Positions 34,841 through 43,287 of a stretch of DNA of 64,000 nucleotides are shown here, piece after piece. A program made the position numbers and the translations under genes. This DNA is from Bacteroidota bacterium. GTDB taxonomy: Bacteria > Bacteroidota > Bacteroidia > Chitinophagales > Chitinophagaceae. Position 1 is the first letter of the stretch, and each line of letters starts with the position of its first letter. The stretch lies in assembly GCA_016866355.1 (NCBI GenBank), contig VGMN01000001.1, positions 1 through 64,000 of the forward strand. The letters run 5' to 3'. The notes beneath the pieces were generated by a model. It saw nothing but the letters and a program-made list of their open reading frames with translations, made no database searches and was not told the origin of the DNA.

Positions 34841-37176
34841 TAAAAATCAGCTTTGAAAGTAACCATAAAGTTTCTGGAAGGCCCAATAAACACTTGGTTT
34901 CCAAAAATGGCATCTCTATAGTAAAACTGATCGGTTAAATTGTTAAGATTGAATTTAAGTTCATACTTATTAAATCTGTACCAAAGTGCAGCATCCAAAA
35001 GATAATAAGCATCTAACTTAATGGTATTTGCATTGGTTGTGTAGTTGTCTGATGTATAATTAACTCCTAGTCCAACACCCAAACCTTTTAATTTAGTTGC
35101 AGAGGCATCATAAGACAACCAAGAATGAACAAGATGTTGTGGTGCAAAAGGTAGTCTGTTTCCTGCATTTGGGTTAGGGGCAATATCTCCTTTATTTTCT
35201 TGAATTTCAGTATGAGCAAAAGAGTAACCTGTTCTAACTGATAAGTCTTTAATTGGGTTGTAATTTACTTCGAGTTCAAATCCATTTGACGTTCCGGTAC
35301 CGATATTCTCAAATCCACCACCGGGTATTCCTTGTAATATATTGGTTCTTGCCAACGAAAAACCGGCAATATTAACAGAAATTTTATCGTCTTTCTCATA
35401 ACGAACACCCAATTCTCCTTGATACCCTGTTTCAGGGTCAAACATATCTCCATTTGGGGCAACGGTTCTAGTTGGTTTGAAGTAAGTATTATAAGAAGAA
35501 TAAATAGACACTGATTTTATTGGTTGATATACCAGTCCTCCGCGATATGTTGGAGCAACAATATTGAGCTTACTTACATCCCCCTTAGATGTAATATCTC
35601 TATCCTTATCCAATTGATTGGTGAAATAATCTCCATTAAATACATCAACTCTTACTGCAACTAAAGCCTTGAATTTTTCACCAAAATTAAACCAGTTTTG
35701 CCCAAAAAATCCATTAACGGTTTCCATTCTTGCAATGTATCTGTTATCTTCAATAAACATTGCACCTTGGTTCAAAACAGGATTTACAACAGACACTGTT
35801 GTGTTTTTTCCTGGTCCAGTAATATTCCCTCTAAATGTTTTTCTATCTAAAACACTAATCGAATGTCCTACAACAAATTTGTTTTGTATAGAACCTATTT
35901 TGTATTCTCCGCTTAATTCTAATTGGTTTTGTATAGGTTTGGTTTGGTGATTAAAATAGAAAGGAAAAGAACGAACCAATGAATCTTGAGTTGCATTAAA
36001 GGTCAATTCTTCAGTGGAGAAATAATTGATGTCATCTATAAAATAAGAAGTTAGGTTTGTAAGTTTCAACTTATCGCTAATTTGATATTGATAGTTTAGC
36101 TGCAGGTCAGTACGCTTATTTTTCAGAAAATCTTGAGGATCATTATATCTTGTTTGTGGGTTCATCCCTTGCACCATAGTCCCATCCGCCAACAAAGGAA
36201 TACCGGTATCTGTACTATAAAAATCATCGTTCGCTTGCACGTTAAATTGTATGGTATGTTTTTTAGCTGGCTTATACTTTAAAGATAAATAAGCATTTGT
36301 GTAATTATATCCAAGCCCCCTAAATCCGTCTGAGTTCCCAACACCAAAATCTGCTCTGAAGCTCAGTTTATCAGTAATTGCTCCACCGGCACCAGCCATA
36401 ATATTTCGTGTATTAAACGAACCATAACTTGATTGAAAATTAGCTTTAAACACCTGTGTTGGCTGCCTTCTTCTAACATTAATAATACCTCCTAGTGCTG
36501 AGTGACCAAACATAACCGAAGATGGACCTTTTAATACATCAATACCTTCTACAGCTGCTAAGTTTGTAGATGGAGCACTTTGTGAAATATTGTGTCTTTC
36601 GTCACGAACACCATCGACTAATAAGACAAATTGCTCCATACCTCTAATATGAAAATGTTGAAAGCCTCCATAAGTATTACGGGTACGAACACCTGTAACA
36701 TTTTTCATCGCATCTTCTAAGGCAATTGCACCTTTTTGGTCGATAACTTTACGGTCTATACTATGAACTGTAACCGGTAAGTCTTTTAAATCAACATCTA
36801 TTTTATTGATGGTTTGTAGTTCCTCTCTTTTTCTGTTGGATGATATCGTAGCCTCTCCTAGTGTTTTAGTATCAGACTTCAATGTTATTGTTAAATCATT
36901 TACGGATTGATTGTTTATGGCTACATCAATTTGAGTTTTAGAATACCCAACAAAAGAGACTTCAAGAGTGTAGTTTCCGTTACTTAAATTCTTTAATTCA
37001 AACTGACCATCGTTATCAGTGATGGCTCCATCAGTTGTTTGAAGGATTTTAACTGTTGCTCTGGTTATAGGTTGGCGATCTTCGTCAAATACAGCTCCCT
37101 TAATGAAATAGCCACTTTGGGCAGAGCTAATGATTGGAACAAATACCAAAAGCCATAATAAAATTTTTTGTGTCAT
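34840..37176 (-). CDS. TonB-dependent metal/siderophore-type receptor
   Basis: A 778-aa outer-membrane receptor: signal peptide (about 1-19), carboxypeptidase-regulatory-like domain (about 23-108), plug (from about 130; LPVTVHSIDRKVIDQKGAIALEDAMKNVTGV) and barrel ending MVTFKADF. The plug and barrel look like the siderophore receptor branch. It is transcribed divergently from a Fur-family operon across a region with two palindromes, so metal control is likely. The ligand could be a ferric or zinc chelate; the neighbouring hisI and folE copies favour zinc limitation. Confidence 0.85.
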   Translation of the reverse strand: MTQKILLWLLVFVPIISSAQSGYFIKGAVFDEDRQPITRATVKILQTTDGAITDNDGQFELKNLSNGNYTLEVSFVGYSKTQIDVAINNQSVNDLTITLKSDTKTLGEATISSNRKREELQTINKIDVDLKDLPVTVHSIDRKVIDQKGAIALEDAMKNVTGVRTRNTYGGFQHFHIRGMEQFVLLVDGVRDERHNISQSAPSTNLAAVEGIDVLKGPSSVMFGHSALGGIINVRRRQPTQVFKANFQSSYGSFNTRNIMAGAGGAITDKLSFRADFGVGNSDGFRGLGYNYTNAYLSLKYKPAKKHTIQFNVQANDDFYSTDTGIPLLADGTMVQGMNPQTRYNDPQDFLKNKRTDLQLNYQYQISDKLKLTNLTSYFIDDINYFSTEELTFNATQDSLVRSFPFYFNHQTKPIQNQLELSGEYKIGSIQNKFVVGHSISVLDRKTFRGNITGPGKNTTVSVVNPVLNQGAMFIEDNRYIARMETVNGFFGQNWFNFGEKFKALVAVRVDVFNGDYFTNQLDKDRDITSKGDVSKLNIVAPTYRGGLVYQPIKSVSIYSSYNTYFKPTRTVAPNGDMFDPETGYQGELGVRYEKDDKISVNIAGFSLARTNILQGIPGGGFENIGTGTSNGFELEVNYNPIKDLSVRTGYSFAHTEIQENKGDIAPNPNAGNRLPFAPQHLVHSWLSYDASATKLKGLGVGLGVNYTSDNYTTNANTIKLDAYYLLDAALWYRFNKYELKFNLNNLTDQFYYRDAIFGNQVFIGPSRNFMVTFKADF

Positions 37177-37215
37177 GAGATGTTTTTTAAATTTAATGCT
37201 TAAAAATTGCTAAAT

Positions 37216-37228
37216 GCAACTTTGTTGC
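37216..37228. promoter_or_regulatory. Fur/Zur-type palindrome 1
   Basis: GCAAC-TTT-GTTGC, with flanking AAA and TTT pairs. It lies 40 bp upstream of the receptor start at 37176. The copy at 37260 is centred 44 bp away, about four helical turns. It is a plausible binding site for the Fur-family protein encoded at 38603. Confidence 0.7.
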
Positions 37229-37259
37229 GTTTGCAAATGTAGCTATTTTTTTTACTTAT

Positions 37260-37272
37260 GCAACATTGTTGC
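37260..37272. promoter_or_regulatory. Fur/Zur-type palindrome 2
   Basis: GCAAC-ATT-GTTGC, identical in arms to the copy at 37216. It ends 10 bp before a perfect Bacteroidota -7 element, so a bound repressor would block that promoter. Confidence 0.7.
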
Positions 37273-37282
37273 GTTTATTTTT

Positions 37283-37290
37283 TATCTTTG
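37283..37290 (+). promoter_or_regulatory. Promoter -7 element of the yidD-hisI-folE-fur operon
   Basis: TATCTTTG fits the Bacteroidota -7 consensus TAnnTTTG exactly and lies 22 bp before the yidD start. No clear -33 TTTG is visible at the usual spacing. Confidence 0.55.
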
Positions 37291-37312
37291 CAGATGAATT
37301 TGGTCTGAATCT

Positions 37313-37540
37313 ATGATAAAGCGTTTAGTTACTCTGCCCATAAAAATCTATCAATGGTGCATTTCGCCTATGCTTGGGCAAAATTGCAGACATACACCCA
37401 CTTGCTCTCAATATACCATTGAGGCCATCAACGAATGGGGTGCTGCAAAAGGGATTTATCTTGGAATGAAACGATTGAGCAAATGCCATCCGTGGGGAAC
37501 ACACGGTTATGATCCGGTACCAAAAAAAGAAACAAAATGA
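37313..37540 (+). CDS. yidD: Membrane protein insertion efficiency factor YidD
   Basis: A 75-aa protein with the family signature: an amphipathic N-terminal helix ([32 protein letters not shown]) and a C-terminal [14 protein letters not shown]. YidD assists YidC-dependent membrane insertion. It is normally next to rnpA and yidC; here it leads a metal-regulated operon, so it is probably an extra copy. The last four bases overlap hisI. Confidence 0.92.
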   Translation: MIKRLVTLPIKIYQWCISPMLGQNCRHTPTCSQYTIEAINEWGAAKGIYLGMKRLSKCHPWGTHGYDPVPKKETK

Positions 37541-37935
37541 ATGTAAAGGAATTAGAAGAAACAACTGAAATAATGCCCCAATTTGAAAAACGTGGAGGGG
37601 TTTTACCTGTGGCTGTGCAAGAAACATCAACCGGGCAAATATTGATGTTGGCATCGGTAAATAAAGAAGCATTTGAATACACTATTCAAAACAAGGTAGC
37701 TGCATTTTTTAGCACTACACGAAACACGCTTTGGATAAAGGGAGAAAGTTCAGGAAATTATTTGCAGTTAGATGAAGTGCTGATAGACTGCGATCAAGAC
37801 GCATTAGTTTATAAAGTAACGCTAAAAAAAGGTGGTGTTTGCCATACTTTCAATGAAAATGGAGAAAACAGAAAGGCTTGTTTTTACAGGTCATTAGATA
37901 ATGATTTACAGACCTTAAAATTCTTAGAAAAATGA
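37537..37935 (+). CDS. hisI: Phosphoribosyl-AMP cyclohydrolase
   Basis: A 132-aa single-domain HisI, the zinc- and magnesium-dependent third enzyme of histidine synthesis. The DCDQD motif (D84, C85, D86, D88) and the zinc ligands C85, C102 and C115 (VCHTF, ACFYR) are present. No other his genes are nearby. A stand-alone hisI next to folE and a Fur-family gene is a known signature of zinc-limitation paralogues. Start and stop overlap both neighbours by four bases. Confidence 0.88.
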   Translation: MNVKELEETTEIMPQFEKRGGVLPVAVQETSTGQILMLASVNKEAFEYTIQNKVAAFFSTTRNTLWIKGESSGNYLQLDEVLIDCDQDALVYKVTLKKGGVCHTFNENGENRKACFYRSLDNDLQTLKFLEK

Positions 37936-38597
37936 ACGATAAACTTATAGAAGAGATAGAATTACTAGGCGATTCGCATGCAATGACATCTCCTGAAACG
38001 CCATTGCGTGATGATGCTTTTGTAAAATCTGATGAGGCAAAGATTGAAGCTATTCAAGGGTACTTCCAAAAAATAATGGAAGAACTGGGTTTGGATTTAG
38101 AAGATGACAGCTTACAAGGAACACCTTATCGTGTAGCCAAGATGTATGTTAAAGAAATGTTTGCTGGACTGAACCCAAAAAACAAACCCAAACTTTCTGT
38201 TTTTGATAACAAGTATGAGTATAATAAAATGTTGATTGAAAGCGATATTACGTTTAACTCTGCTTGCGAACATCATTTTCTACCTATCATTGGAAAAGCT
38301 CATGTAGGCTATATTTCGAGCGGTAAAGTAATTGGGCTTTCTAAAATTAATCGCATTGTAGATTATTATGCTAGAAGGCCGCAAGTGCAAGAGCGTATGA
38401 GTATGCAAATATTTAATGAATTAAAAAATGCCCTACAAACAGATAATGTAATTGTGGTAGTTGAAGCAGAACACATGTGCGTATCAACAAGAGGAATAAA
38501 CGATAAATCTTCAAAAACAACCACCATTGAATATGCAGGTGTTTTTGATAATGATACTGTTCGTAGTGACTTTTTTAAATTGATTAATTCTAAATAA
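37932..38597 (+). CDS. folE: GTP cyclohydrolase I
   Basis: A 221-aa type IA GTP cyclohydrolase I, first step of tetrahydrofolate and pterin synthesis. The zinc ligands are visible as C112 and H115 in SACEHHFLP, and C183 in HMCVSTRGI. The core PYRVAKMYVKEMFAG and the QERM region are intact. It is another zinc enzyme in an operon with hisI and a Fur-family regulator, probably a paralogue used under metal stress. Confidence 0.9.
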   Translation: MNDKLIEEIELLGDSHAMTSPETPLRDDAFVKSDEAKIEAIQGYFQKIMEELGLDLEDDSLQGTPYRVAKMYVKEMFAGLNPKNKPKLSVFDNKYEYNKMLIESDITFNSACEHHFLPIIGKAHVGYISSGKVIGLSKINRIVDYYARRPQVQERMSMQIFNELKNALQTDNVIVVVEAEHMCVSTRGINDKSSKTTTIEYAGVFDNDTVRSDFFKLINSK

Positions 38598-38602
38598 ATT
38601 TT

Positions 38603-39019
38603 ATGGAAGCCAGTGTAATTTTAAAAATGAATGCTTGTAGAGTTACGCAACATCGACTAGATGTGTTAAACTATTTTATGCAATCTAAAATAGCATTAAC
38701 CCAAGGCGATTTGGAGGATAAATTTAAAAATAAGATAGATCGTGTGAGTTTATATAGAATGTTACATTCTTTTTCGGAAAAGAAAATTCTATGCAAGTTA
38801 GTAGATTCTAAAGGTACATTGAGTTATGTTTTTGACAAACATTCATTGGATAATAAAGACCACTTTCATCCGCACTATAAATGTAAATCCTGTAACGATG
38901 TTATTGAGTTACCAGAGTTACCGGAATCATACATGAAACAGTTGAAAAAATTAAACATTGATGAACTCAACATTTTAGTTGAAGGCACCTGCGATGAATG
39001 TCAAAATAAGAATGAATAA
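38603..39019 (+). CDS. Fur-family regulator, probably Zur-like
   Basis: A 138-aa Fur-family protein: a winged helix (LTQGDLEDKFKNKIDRVSLYRMLHSFSEKKIL) and a C-terminal domain with two CxxC pairs (KCKSC about residues 93-96, CDEC near the end) and the HFHPHYKC metal site. Last gene of its operon, five bases after folE. The operon content suggests it senses zinc rather than iron. It probably binds the two GCAAC-N3-GTTGC palindromes upstream and so controls itself and the divergent receptor. Confidence 0.85.
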   Translation: MEASVILKMNACRVTQHRLDVLNYFMQSKIALTQGDLEDKFKNKIDRVSLYRMLHSFSEKKILCKLVDSKGTLSYVFDKHSLDNKDHFHPHYKCKSCNDVIELPELPESYMKQLKKLNIDELNILVEGTCDECQNKNE

Positions 39020-39163
39020 CATGGAATTAAAAGTCCACTTTATGCTGACGATTTACAATGATTTTGCCAGAAGTGTGTGAGCTGTGCAAATCCATCATTT
39101 AGGTGCTTATCTACATTTATTTTTAGATCGCTTTTTATTTTGCTGTATGTAGCCATTCTGATA

Positions 39164-39568
39164 TTATAAATTATCCTCTATCTGCGTAACGCAATTTGCT
39201 AAATTATTTCGTAAATACTTGCTCCAGAAGCGTAAAACTTTCCACCCCCTTGACTTAAGTTCTTTGTTTACCAATTCGTCTCTCTTTATATTACTTTCAA
39301 TTTTTCGCCACCAAAACTCTTGGTTGGTTTTAATTCTGTTTTTCTGAATATCCCAGTTGTAACCGTGAAAATATTCGCTGTCAATAAAAATTGCCATTTT
39401 TTTTCGTTTAAAAGTCAAATCTGGTTTTCCAAAAACACTTTTGTCATTTTTTCTATAGCGCAGACCTTTATTCCAAAGAGTTTTTGCTAAAAGAACTTCA
39501 TCTTTTGAGCCTTTACTTTTTATAGCCTGCATATTTCTCCTTCTCTGATCTTTGCTCAACACATCCAT
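39164..39568 (-). CDS. Vsr-like very-short-patch-repair endonuclease
   Basis: A 134-aa protein of the Vsr family: an N-terminal DVLSKDQRRRNMQAIKSKGSKDE, the strand FGKPDLTFKRKKMAIFIDSEYFHGY, and a C-terminal RDELVNKELKSRGWKVLRFWS. The acidic residue of KPDLTF corresponds to the nuclease aspartate. The zinc-binding cysteine pattern of E. coli Vsr is absent. No cytosine methyltransferase is nearby, so it is an orphan or a relic of a lost modification system. Last island gene before the tRNA. Confidence 0.82.
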   Translation of the reverse strand: MDVLSKDQRRRNMQAIKSKGSKDEVLLAKTLWNKGLRYRKNDKSVFGKPDLTFKRKKMAIFIDSEYFHGYNWDIQKNRIKTNQEFWWRKIESNIKRDELVNKELKSRGWKVLRFWSKYLRNNLANCVTQIEDNL

Positions 39569-39655
39569 TATCAGCCCTTTTTTCTTTTATCTAAAGTTAT
39601 TGCTGTCTTTTCCGGGTTTGTCTTTTTAAATCATTTTCCGAAGAAATTTCGATTT

Positions 39656-39676
39656 GGTGGACTAACGGTGGACTAA
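39656..39676. repeat. Two tandem GGTGGACTAA repeats near the att site
   Basis: GGTGGACTAA occurs at 39656-39665 and 39667-39676, an 11-bp period close to one helical turn. The pair lies 56 bp inside the island end at 39732. Tandem short repeats in this position can be integrase arm-binding sites; they could also be chance. Confidence 0.4.
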
Positions 39677-39731
39677 AATCCAACAAAAAAAGCGCAACTA
39701 ACAGATTATCAGTTAATTACGCTTCATTTTA

Positions 39732-39746
39732 GCGGAGACTGAGGGA
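39732..39746. repeat. Proximal attachment-site repeat within tRNA-Ser
   Basis: GCGGAGACTGAGGGA, identical to 113-127. It covers the discriminator base, the 3' acceptor strand and the 3' T-stem strand of tRNA-Ser plus one flanking base, leaving the tRNA intact. The 3' end of the tRNA faces the island. Confidence 0.75.
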
Positions 39747-39820
39747 TTCGAACCCTCGATACCCTTTAGGGGTATACACACTTTCCAGGCGTGCTCCTTC
39801 AACCACTCGGACAAGTCTCC
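39733..39820 (-). tRNA. tRNA-Ser (anticodon GGA)
   Basis: An 88-nt class II tRNA. The 5' acceptor strand GGAGACT pairs with AGTCTCC before discriminator G. The anticodon loop CTGGAAA gives anticodon GGA, which reads UCC and UCU. A long variable arm (ATACCCC/GGGTAT region) and the T-loop GGTTCGAATCC are present. CCA is not encoded. The long variable arm and anticodon agree on serine. Confidence 0.95.
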
Positions 39821-39938
39821 AAAGGGGTGCAAAAATAAGGAAAACGGAAGCATGCCAGTAATTAGGTTACGACCAGCACAGCAATTCAAAATAATATTGC
39901 AAGGATTCTTTAAACTAGTATAACAAAATCTAACTTGA

Positions 39939-40646
39939 TTATAGGTCAAAACTCGCATTAACAAAAAGCTGATGTCGAGAAATTGAAAAAGGGTTTACAT
40001 TATGACTGCTCCACTGGTATCCTACACTGATTTCCTGTGGCCCCCATTTCAGTTGCAAGCCGTTAAAAAGTCGATTGTGGTCAAATTGTATTAATTCTCT
40101 TCTTTGACTAATAAAAAATTCATTAGTGAAATTATAATTAAGTCTGGTCTGTTTGTTGATGGTAGCCAGGGGCAATAGCCAGGTGTTTTGGATGCGAACT
40201 CTTGTTTGAAAAAAGTATGTAGCTTGATTCACATTTGTAAACCGTAATTCATACCAGGCTCTGTTTCTACTGATCAAATTTTTTACAGGAAAAGTTCTTT
40301 GAATACCATAGGTAGAACGCAGCTCCAAAAAATCTTTTATATCACCTTGACTATTCAATATTTCACGAGATCCGTGGTAGGAGAGTGGGCTGGTACTTAA
40401 AATCCATTTGGAAGGTAGTTTTAAATAAATCCAGGGTCTGACTATGGTCAGCATCGATTCCTCCAGCATATTTTTATCAGATGTCCAATAATTAGCTTGT
40501 CGTCGATGATGCAATTCCAGGCCCACTCCTAATTTAGGTTGGAACCAGTGATTTAGATTCAAACGAACCCAGCCTTCGTGACGATCTTGCGTAAAGCCAA
40601 GTTCGGATAGTAGCAGCAAAAAAGCTAACAATCCATATTTCCGCAT
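39939..40646 (-). CDS. DUF2490 outer-membrane beta-barrel-like protein
   Basis: A 235-aa protein with a signal peptide (about 1-19, ending GFTQ) and alternating strands ending in an aromatic C terminus (QLFVNASFDL), typical of the DUF2490 family of small Bacteroidota barrels. Function unknown. Its start overlaps the stop of the rhodanese gene by one base. It ends the murF-led operon. Confidence 0.75.
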   Translation of the reverse strand: MRKYGLLAFLLLLSELGFTQDRHEGWVRLNLNHWFQPKLGVGLELHHRRQANYWTSDKNMLEESMLTIVRPWIYLKLPSKWILSTSPLSYHGSREILNSQGDIKDFLELRSTYGIQRTFPVKNLISRNRAWYELRFTNVNQATYFFQTRVRIQNTWLLPLATINKQTRLNYNFTNEFFISQRRELIQFDHNRLFNGLQLKWGPQEISVGYQWSSHNVNPFSISRHQLFVNASFDL

Positions 40647-40939
40647 CAGACTAATTTGAGCATGTCTTCTAACCCACCACCATTATGCAGATTTTCGAAT
40701 CCTTGTTGTTTCAAAAATTGTAGGGCCATGCCACTTCTGTTACCACTTCGACAATACAATACAATGGGTCCTTCAAATGACTCAAACTCACTCACTCGTT
40801 GCGGTAATTCCTCCAGTGGAATATTGATGGCGCCTGGATATTGCCCCATTTCAACTTCCCAAGTACTTCTTACATCAACAACAGTAGTTCCCGCTTGTTT
40901 TACGATTTCTTTTAAGGTAGACATAGGATATAGGTTCAA
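40646..40939 (-). CDS. Single-domain rhodanese
   Basis: A 97-aa rhodanese domain with active-site loop YCRSGNRSG carrying the persulfide cysteine. It transfers sulfane sulfur. It is cytoplasmic. It lies three bases after the MBL-rhodanese gene, so it probably hands over or receives sulfur from that enzyme. Confidence 0.9.
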   Translation of the reverse strand: MNLYPMSTLKEIVKQAGTTVVDVRSTWEVEMGQYPGAINIPLEELPQRVSEFESFEGPIVLYCRSGNRSGMALQFLKQQGFENLHNGGGLEDMLKLV

Positions 40940-40942
40940 TTT

Positions 40943-42361
40943 TTATAATGGGGTGGAGGGGCACACATAGTCACTGATCTTAAATTTTCCGCTATCCTTG
41001 ATAGCCTTGAATCCACCCTTGACATCAATGAGTTTATCATAACCCCTTGCACGTAAAATGGAGGTAAAGATCATGGAGCGATAGCCTCCTGCACAGTGTA
41101 CATAATAAGTTTTATCTTTATCTATTTGTGCCATGCTTTCATTAATCACATCTAAGGGTGCATTTTCTGCGTCTAGAATATGCTCACTACCATATTCGCT
41201 TTTCTTACGCACATCCAAAATAGCAACCGATTGTTTTTCCAGAATAGCTGCCAATAAATCGGCATCTACTGATTGAATTTGATCCATTTCTTTACCAGCT
41301 TGTTTCCAAGCAGCAAACCCACCTTTCAAAAAACCTATTGTGTGGTCATAACCAACGCGTGCTAATCGAGTTATCACCTCTTCCTCTCTTCCTTCCTCAC
41401 AAACTAATAAAATTTCTTGTTTGATAGCAGGAATCATAGTACCCACCCATGGGGCAAACTGTCCGTCAATGCCAATATTAATTGAATTAGGAACAAACCC
41501 AGCAGCAAATGTCTGTGGAGCACGGGTATCTAAAATCAACGCACCCGTTTCATTGGCAGCTGCTTCAAAGGCCTCGGGACTCATTGCCTGTTGCCCACGA
41601 GCTAATACCTTATCAAGGCTTTCATAACCTTGGATATTCATCATCACATTCAATGGAAAGTAGGAGGGTGGTGCGGCTAAACCATTGGTGACTTCGTTGA
41701 TAAACTCTTCTTGGGTCATATCGGCACGGAGCGCGTAATTATTTTTCTTTTGATTGCCTAATGTATCTGTTGTTTCCTTACTCATATTTTTTCCGCAGGC
41801 ACTCCCAGCTCCATGTGCAGGGTAAACAATAACGCTATCAGGCAATGGCATGATTTTATTTCGAAGCGAATCAAAAAGATAGCCGGCTAATTTTTCTTGT
41901 GTTAAATCGCTGGCTACTTTTTGTGCCAAATCAGGACGTCCTACATCACCTATAAAAAGTGTATCACCAGAGAATAAGCTAGTCGGTGTGCCTTGTTGAT
42001 CCAATAATAAATAACAGGTACTCTCCATGGTATGCCCGGGTGTGTGTAATACTTTTAATGTGAGGGCGCCAACTTTAAACTCCTGTCCGTCCGTAGCAAT
42101 AATGGCATCAAAAGCGGGGTAAGCATTTGGCCCGTATACAATAGGGGCACCTGTTTTTTTACTGAGGTCCAAATGGCCTGAGACAAAGTCTGCGTGAAAA
42201 TGTGTTTCTAATACGTATTTGATAGTGGCGCCATTACGTTCGGCTTTTTGGATGTAAGGAGCTACCTCACGAAGCGGATCAATCACAACGGCCTCGCCAT
42301 TACTTTCTATGTAGTAGGCACCTTGTGCTAAACAACCGGTATAAATCTGTTCAACTTTCAT
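40943..42361 (-). CDS. MBL-fold persulfide dioxygenase-like protein with two rhodanese domains
   Basis: A 472-aa protein: a metallo-beta-lactamase domain (about 1-230) of the ETHE1/persulfide dioxygenase type, then two rhodanese domains (about 260-355 and 370-465). The metal motif reads H54-F-H56-A-D58-F59, with Phe in the place of the third histidine of HxHxDH, as expected for the mononuclear iron group. Both rhodanese domains have cysteines (CEEGRE, CAGGYRS). The architecture matches CstB-like sulfide/persulfide detoxification proteins. It is followed by a rhodanese and preceded by a TauE/SafE exporter. Confidence 0.87.
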   Translation of the reverse strand: MKVEQIYTGCLAQGAYYIESNGEAVVIDPLREVAPYIQKAERNGATIKYVLETHFHADFVSGHLDLSKKTGAPIVYGPNAYPAFDAIIATDGQEFKVGALTLKVLHTPGHTMESTCYLLLDQQGTPTSLFSGDTLFIGDVGRPDLAQKVASDLTQEKLAGYLFDSLRNKIMPLPDSVIVYPAHGAGSACGKNMSKETTDTLGNQKKNNYALRADMTQEEFINEVTNGLAAPPSYFPLNVMMNIQGYESLDKVLARGQQAMSPEAFEAAANETGALILDTRAPQTFAAGFVPNSINIGIDGQFAPWVGTMIPAIKQEILLVCEEGREEEVITRLARVGYDHTIGFLKGGFAAWKQAGKEMDQIQSVDADLLAAILEKQSVAILDVRKKSEYGSEHILDAENAPLDVINESMAQIDKDKTYYVHCAGGYRSMIFTSILRARGYDKLIDVKGGFKAIKDSGKFKISDYVCPSTPL

Positions 42362-42434
42362 GCTTATATGTTTATCTATTCAGTTGCAAATTTCGGAATT
42401 TCATTTACTGCTAACGTGATTATTGTCACATCTT

Positions 42435-43274
42435 TCAATGGCCAGCTCCCCATCCTTCTTTTATCAATATATAAAGACCCATCACCAACACAAACCAGCC
42501 AAATCCCTTTTTGAGTTTATTTCCATCTATCTTTTTACTCAGCTGATTGCCGACCATGATACCCACTATTGCCATAGCAGTAACAAATCCCAATAACACC
42601 CAATCAATTGCCTGTTCCGTTACATCGCCTGTAAAGCCAATCAACGATTTTGCAGCAATGATCAACAGCGATGTCCCAACCGCTTGTTTCATGGGTAGTC
42701 CTGTGAGTATTACCAATGCAGGTATTATTAAAAAGCCTCCTCCAGCGCCAACCAGTCCTGTCAATAGTCCTACAAAGGCTCCTTCTATCAATATTAAGGG
42801 GTAATTAAAAAACTGCGATTTTTTTTCAACAACACCCAACAATTTTTGCGTGCTGATCATCGAAAAGGAAGCAGCAACCATCAATAAGGCAAAGAGGAGC
42901 ATCAACAACACATTTTTGGTCAGCACAAATTCACCCCATTGTCCTATTTGCGTAGGAATAGCGGGCACAACCCATTTGCGCGTAGCATATACTGCAATGA
43001 TGGAAGGTGCGCCAAAGATCAACGCCGTTTTGAGATTTACCTGTCCTTCTTTGTACTTGGGGAATGCACCAATGGCACTAGTGGCTCCAACTATAAAAAG
43101 AGAATAGGCGGTTGCTTGTAAGGGGTCTACATTAAATAAATAAACCAGCACAGGTACTGTGAGTATAGAACCTCCGCCTCCAATTAACCCCAAAGAGAGG
43201 CCAATTAGCAATGAGGCGATAGCACCAACTATTGAGCTGCTATCAAGCGATATGGATAATAAAATTGTTGTCAT
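42435..43274 (-). CDS. TauE/SafE-family sulfite exporter
   Basis: A 279-aa membrane protein with about eight hydrophobic segments and the duplicated GLSLGLIGGGGSILTVPVLVYL and GLVGAGGGFLIIPALVIL motifs of the TauE/SafE family. It probably exports sulfite or a related anion made by the persulfide dioxygenase. The ORF can be read from 43301, but that overlaps murF; Met at 43274 avoids the overlap and puts the hydrophobic segment in the usual place. Confidence 0.85.
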   Translation of the reverse strand: MTTILLSISLDSSSIVGAIASLLIGLSLGLIGGGGSILTVPVLVYLFNVDPLQATAYSLFIVGATSAIGAFPKYKEGQVNLKTALIFGAPSIIAVYATRKWVVPAIPTQIGQWGEFVLTKNVLLMLLFALLMVAASFSMISTQKLLGVVEKKSQFFNYPLILIEGAFVGLLTGLVGAGGGFLIIPALVILTGLPMKQAVGTSLLIIAAKSLIGFTGDVTEQAIDWVLLGFVTAMAIVGIMVGNQLSKKIDGNKLKKGFGWFVLVMGLYILIKEGWGAGH

Positions 43275-43287
43275 TGTGCTATTCCCT

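Noticed and set aside
37325-37682. Frames on the - strand across yidD and hisI
   Set aside because: Both + strand genes have complete family motifs and coupled overlaps, so the antisense frames are not genes.
39713-39964. 83-codon frame covering the tRNA-Ser gene
   Set aside because: It reads through a structurally sound tRNA on the same strand; not coding.
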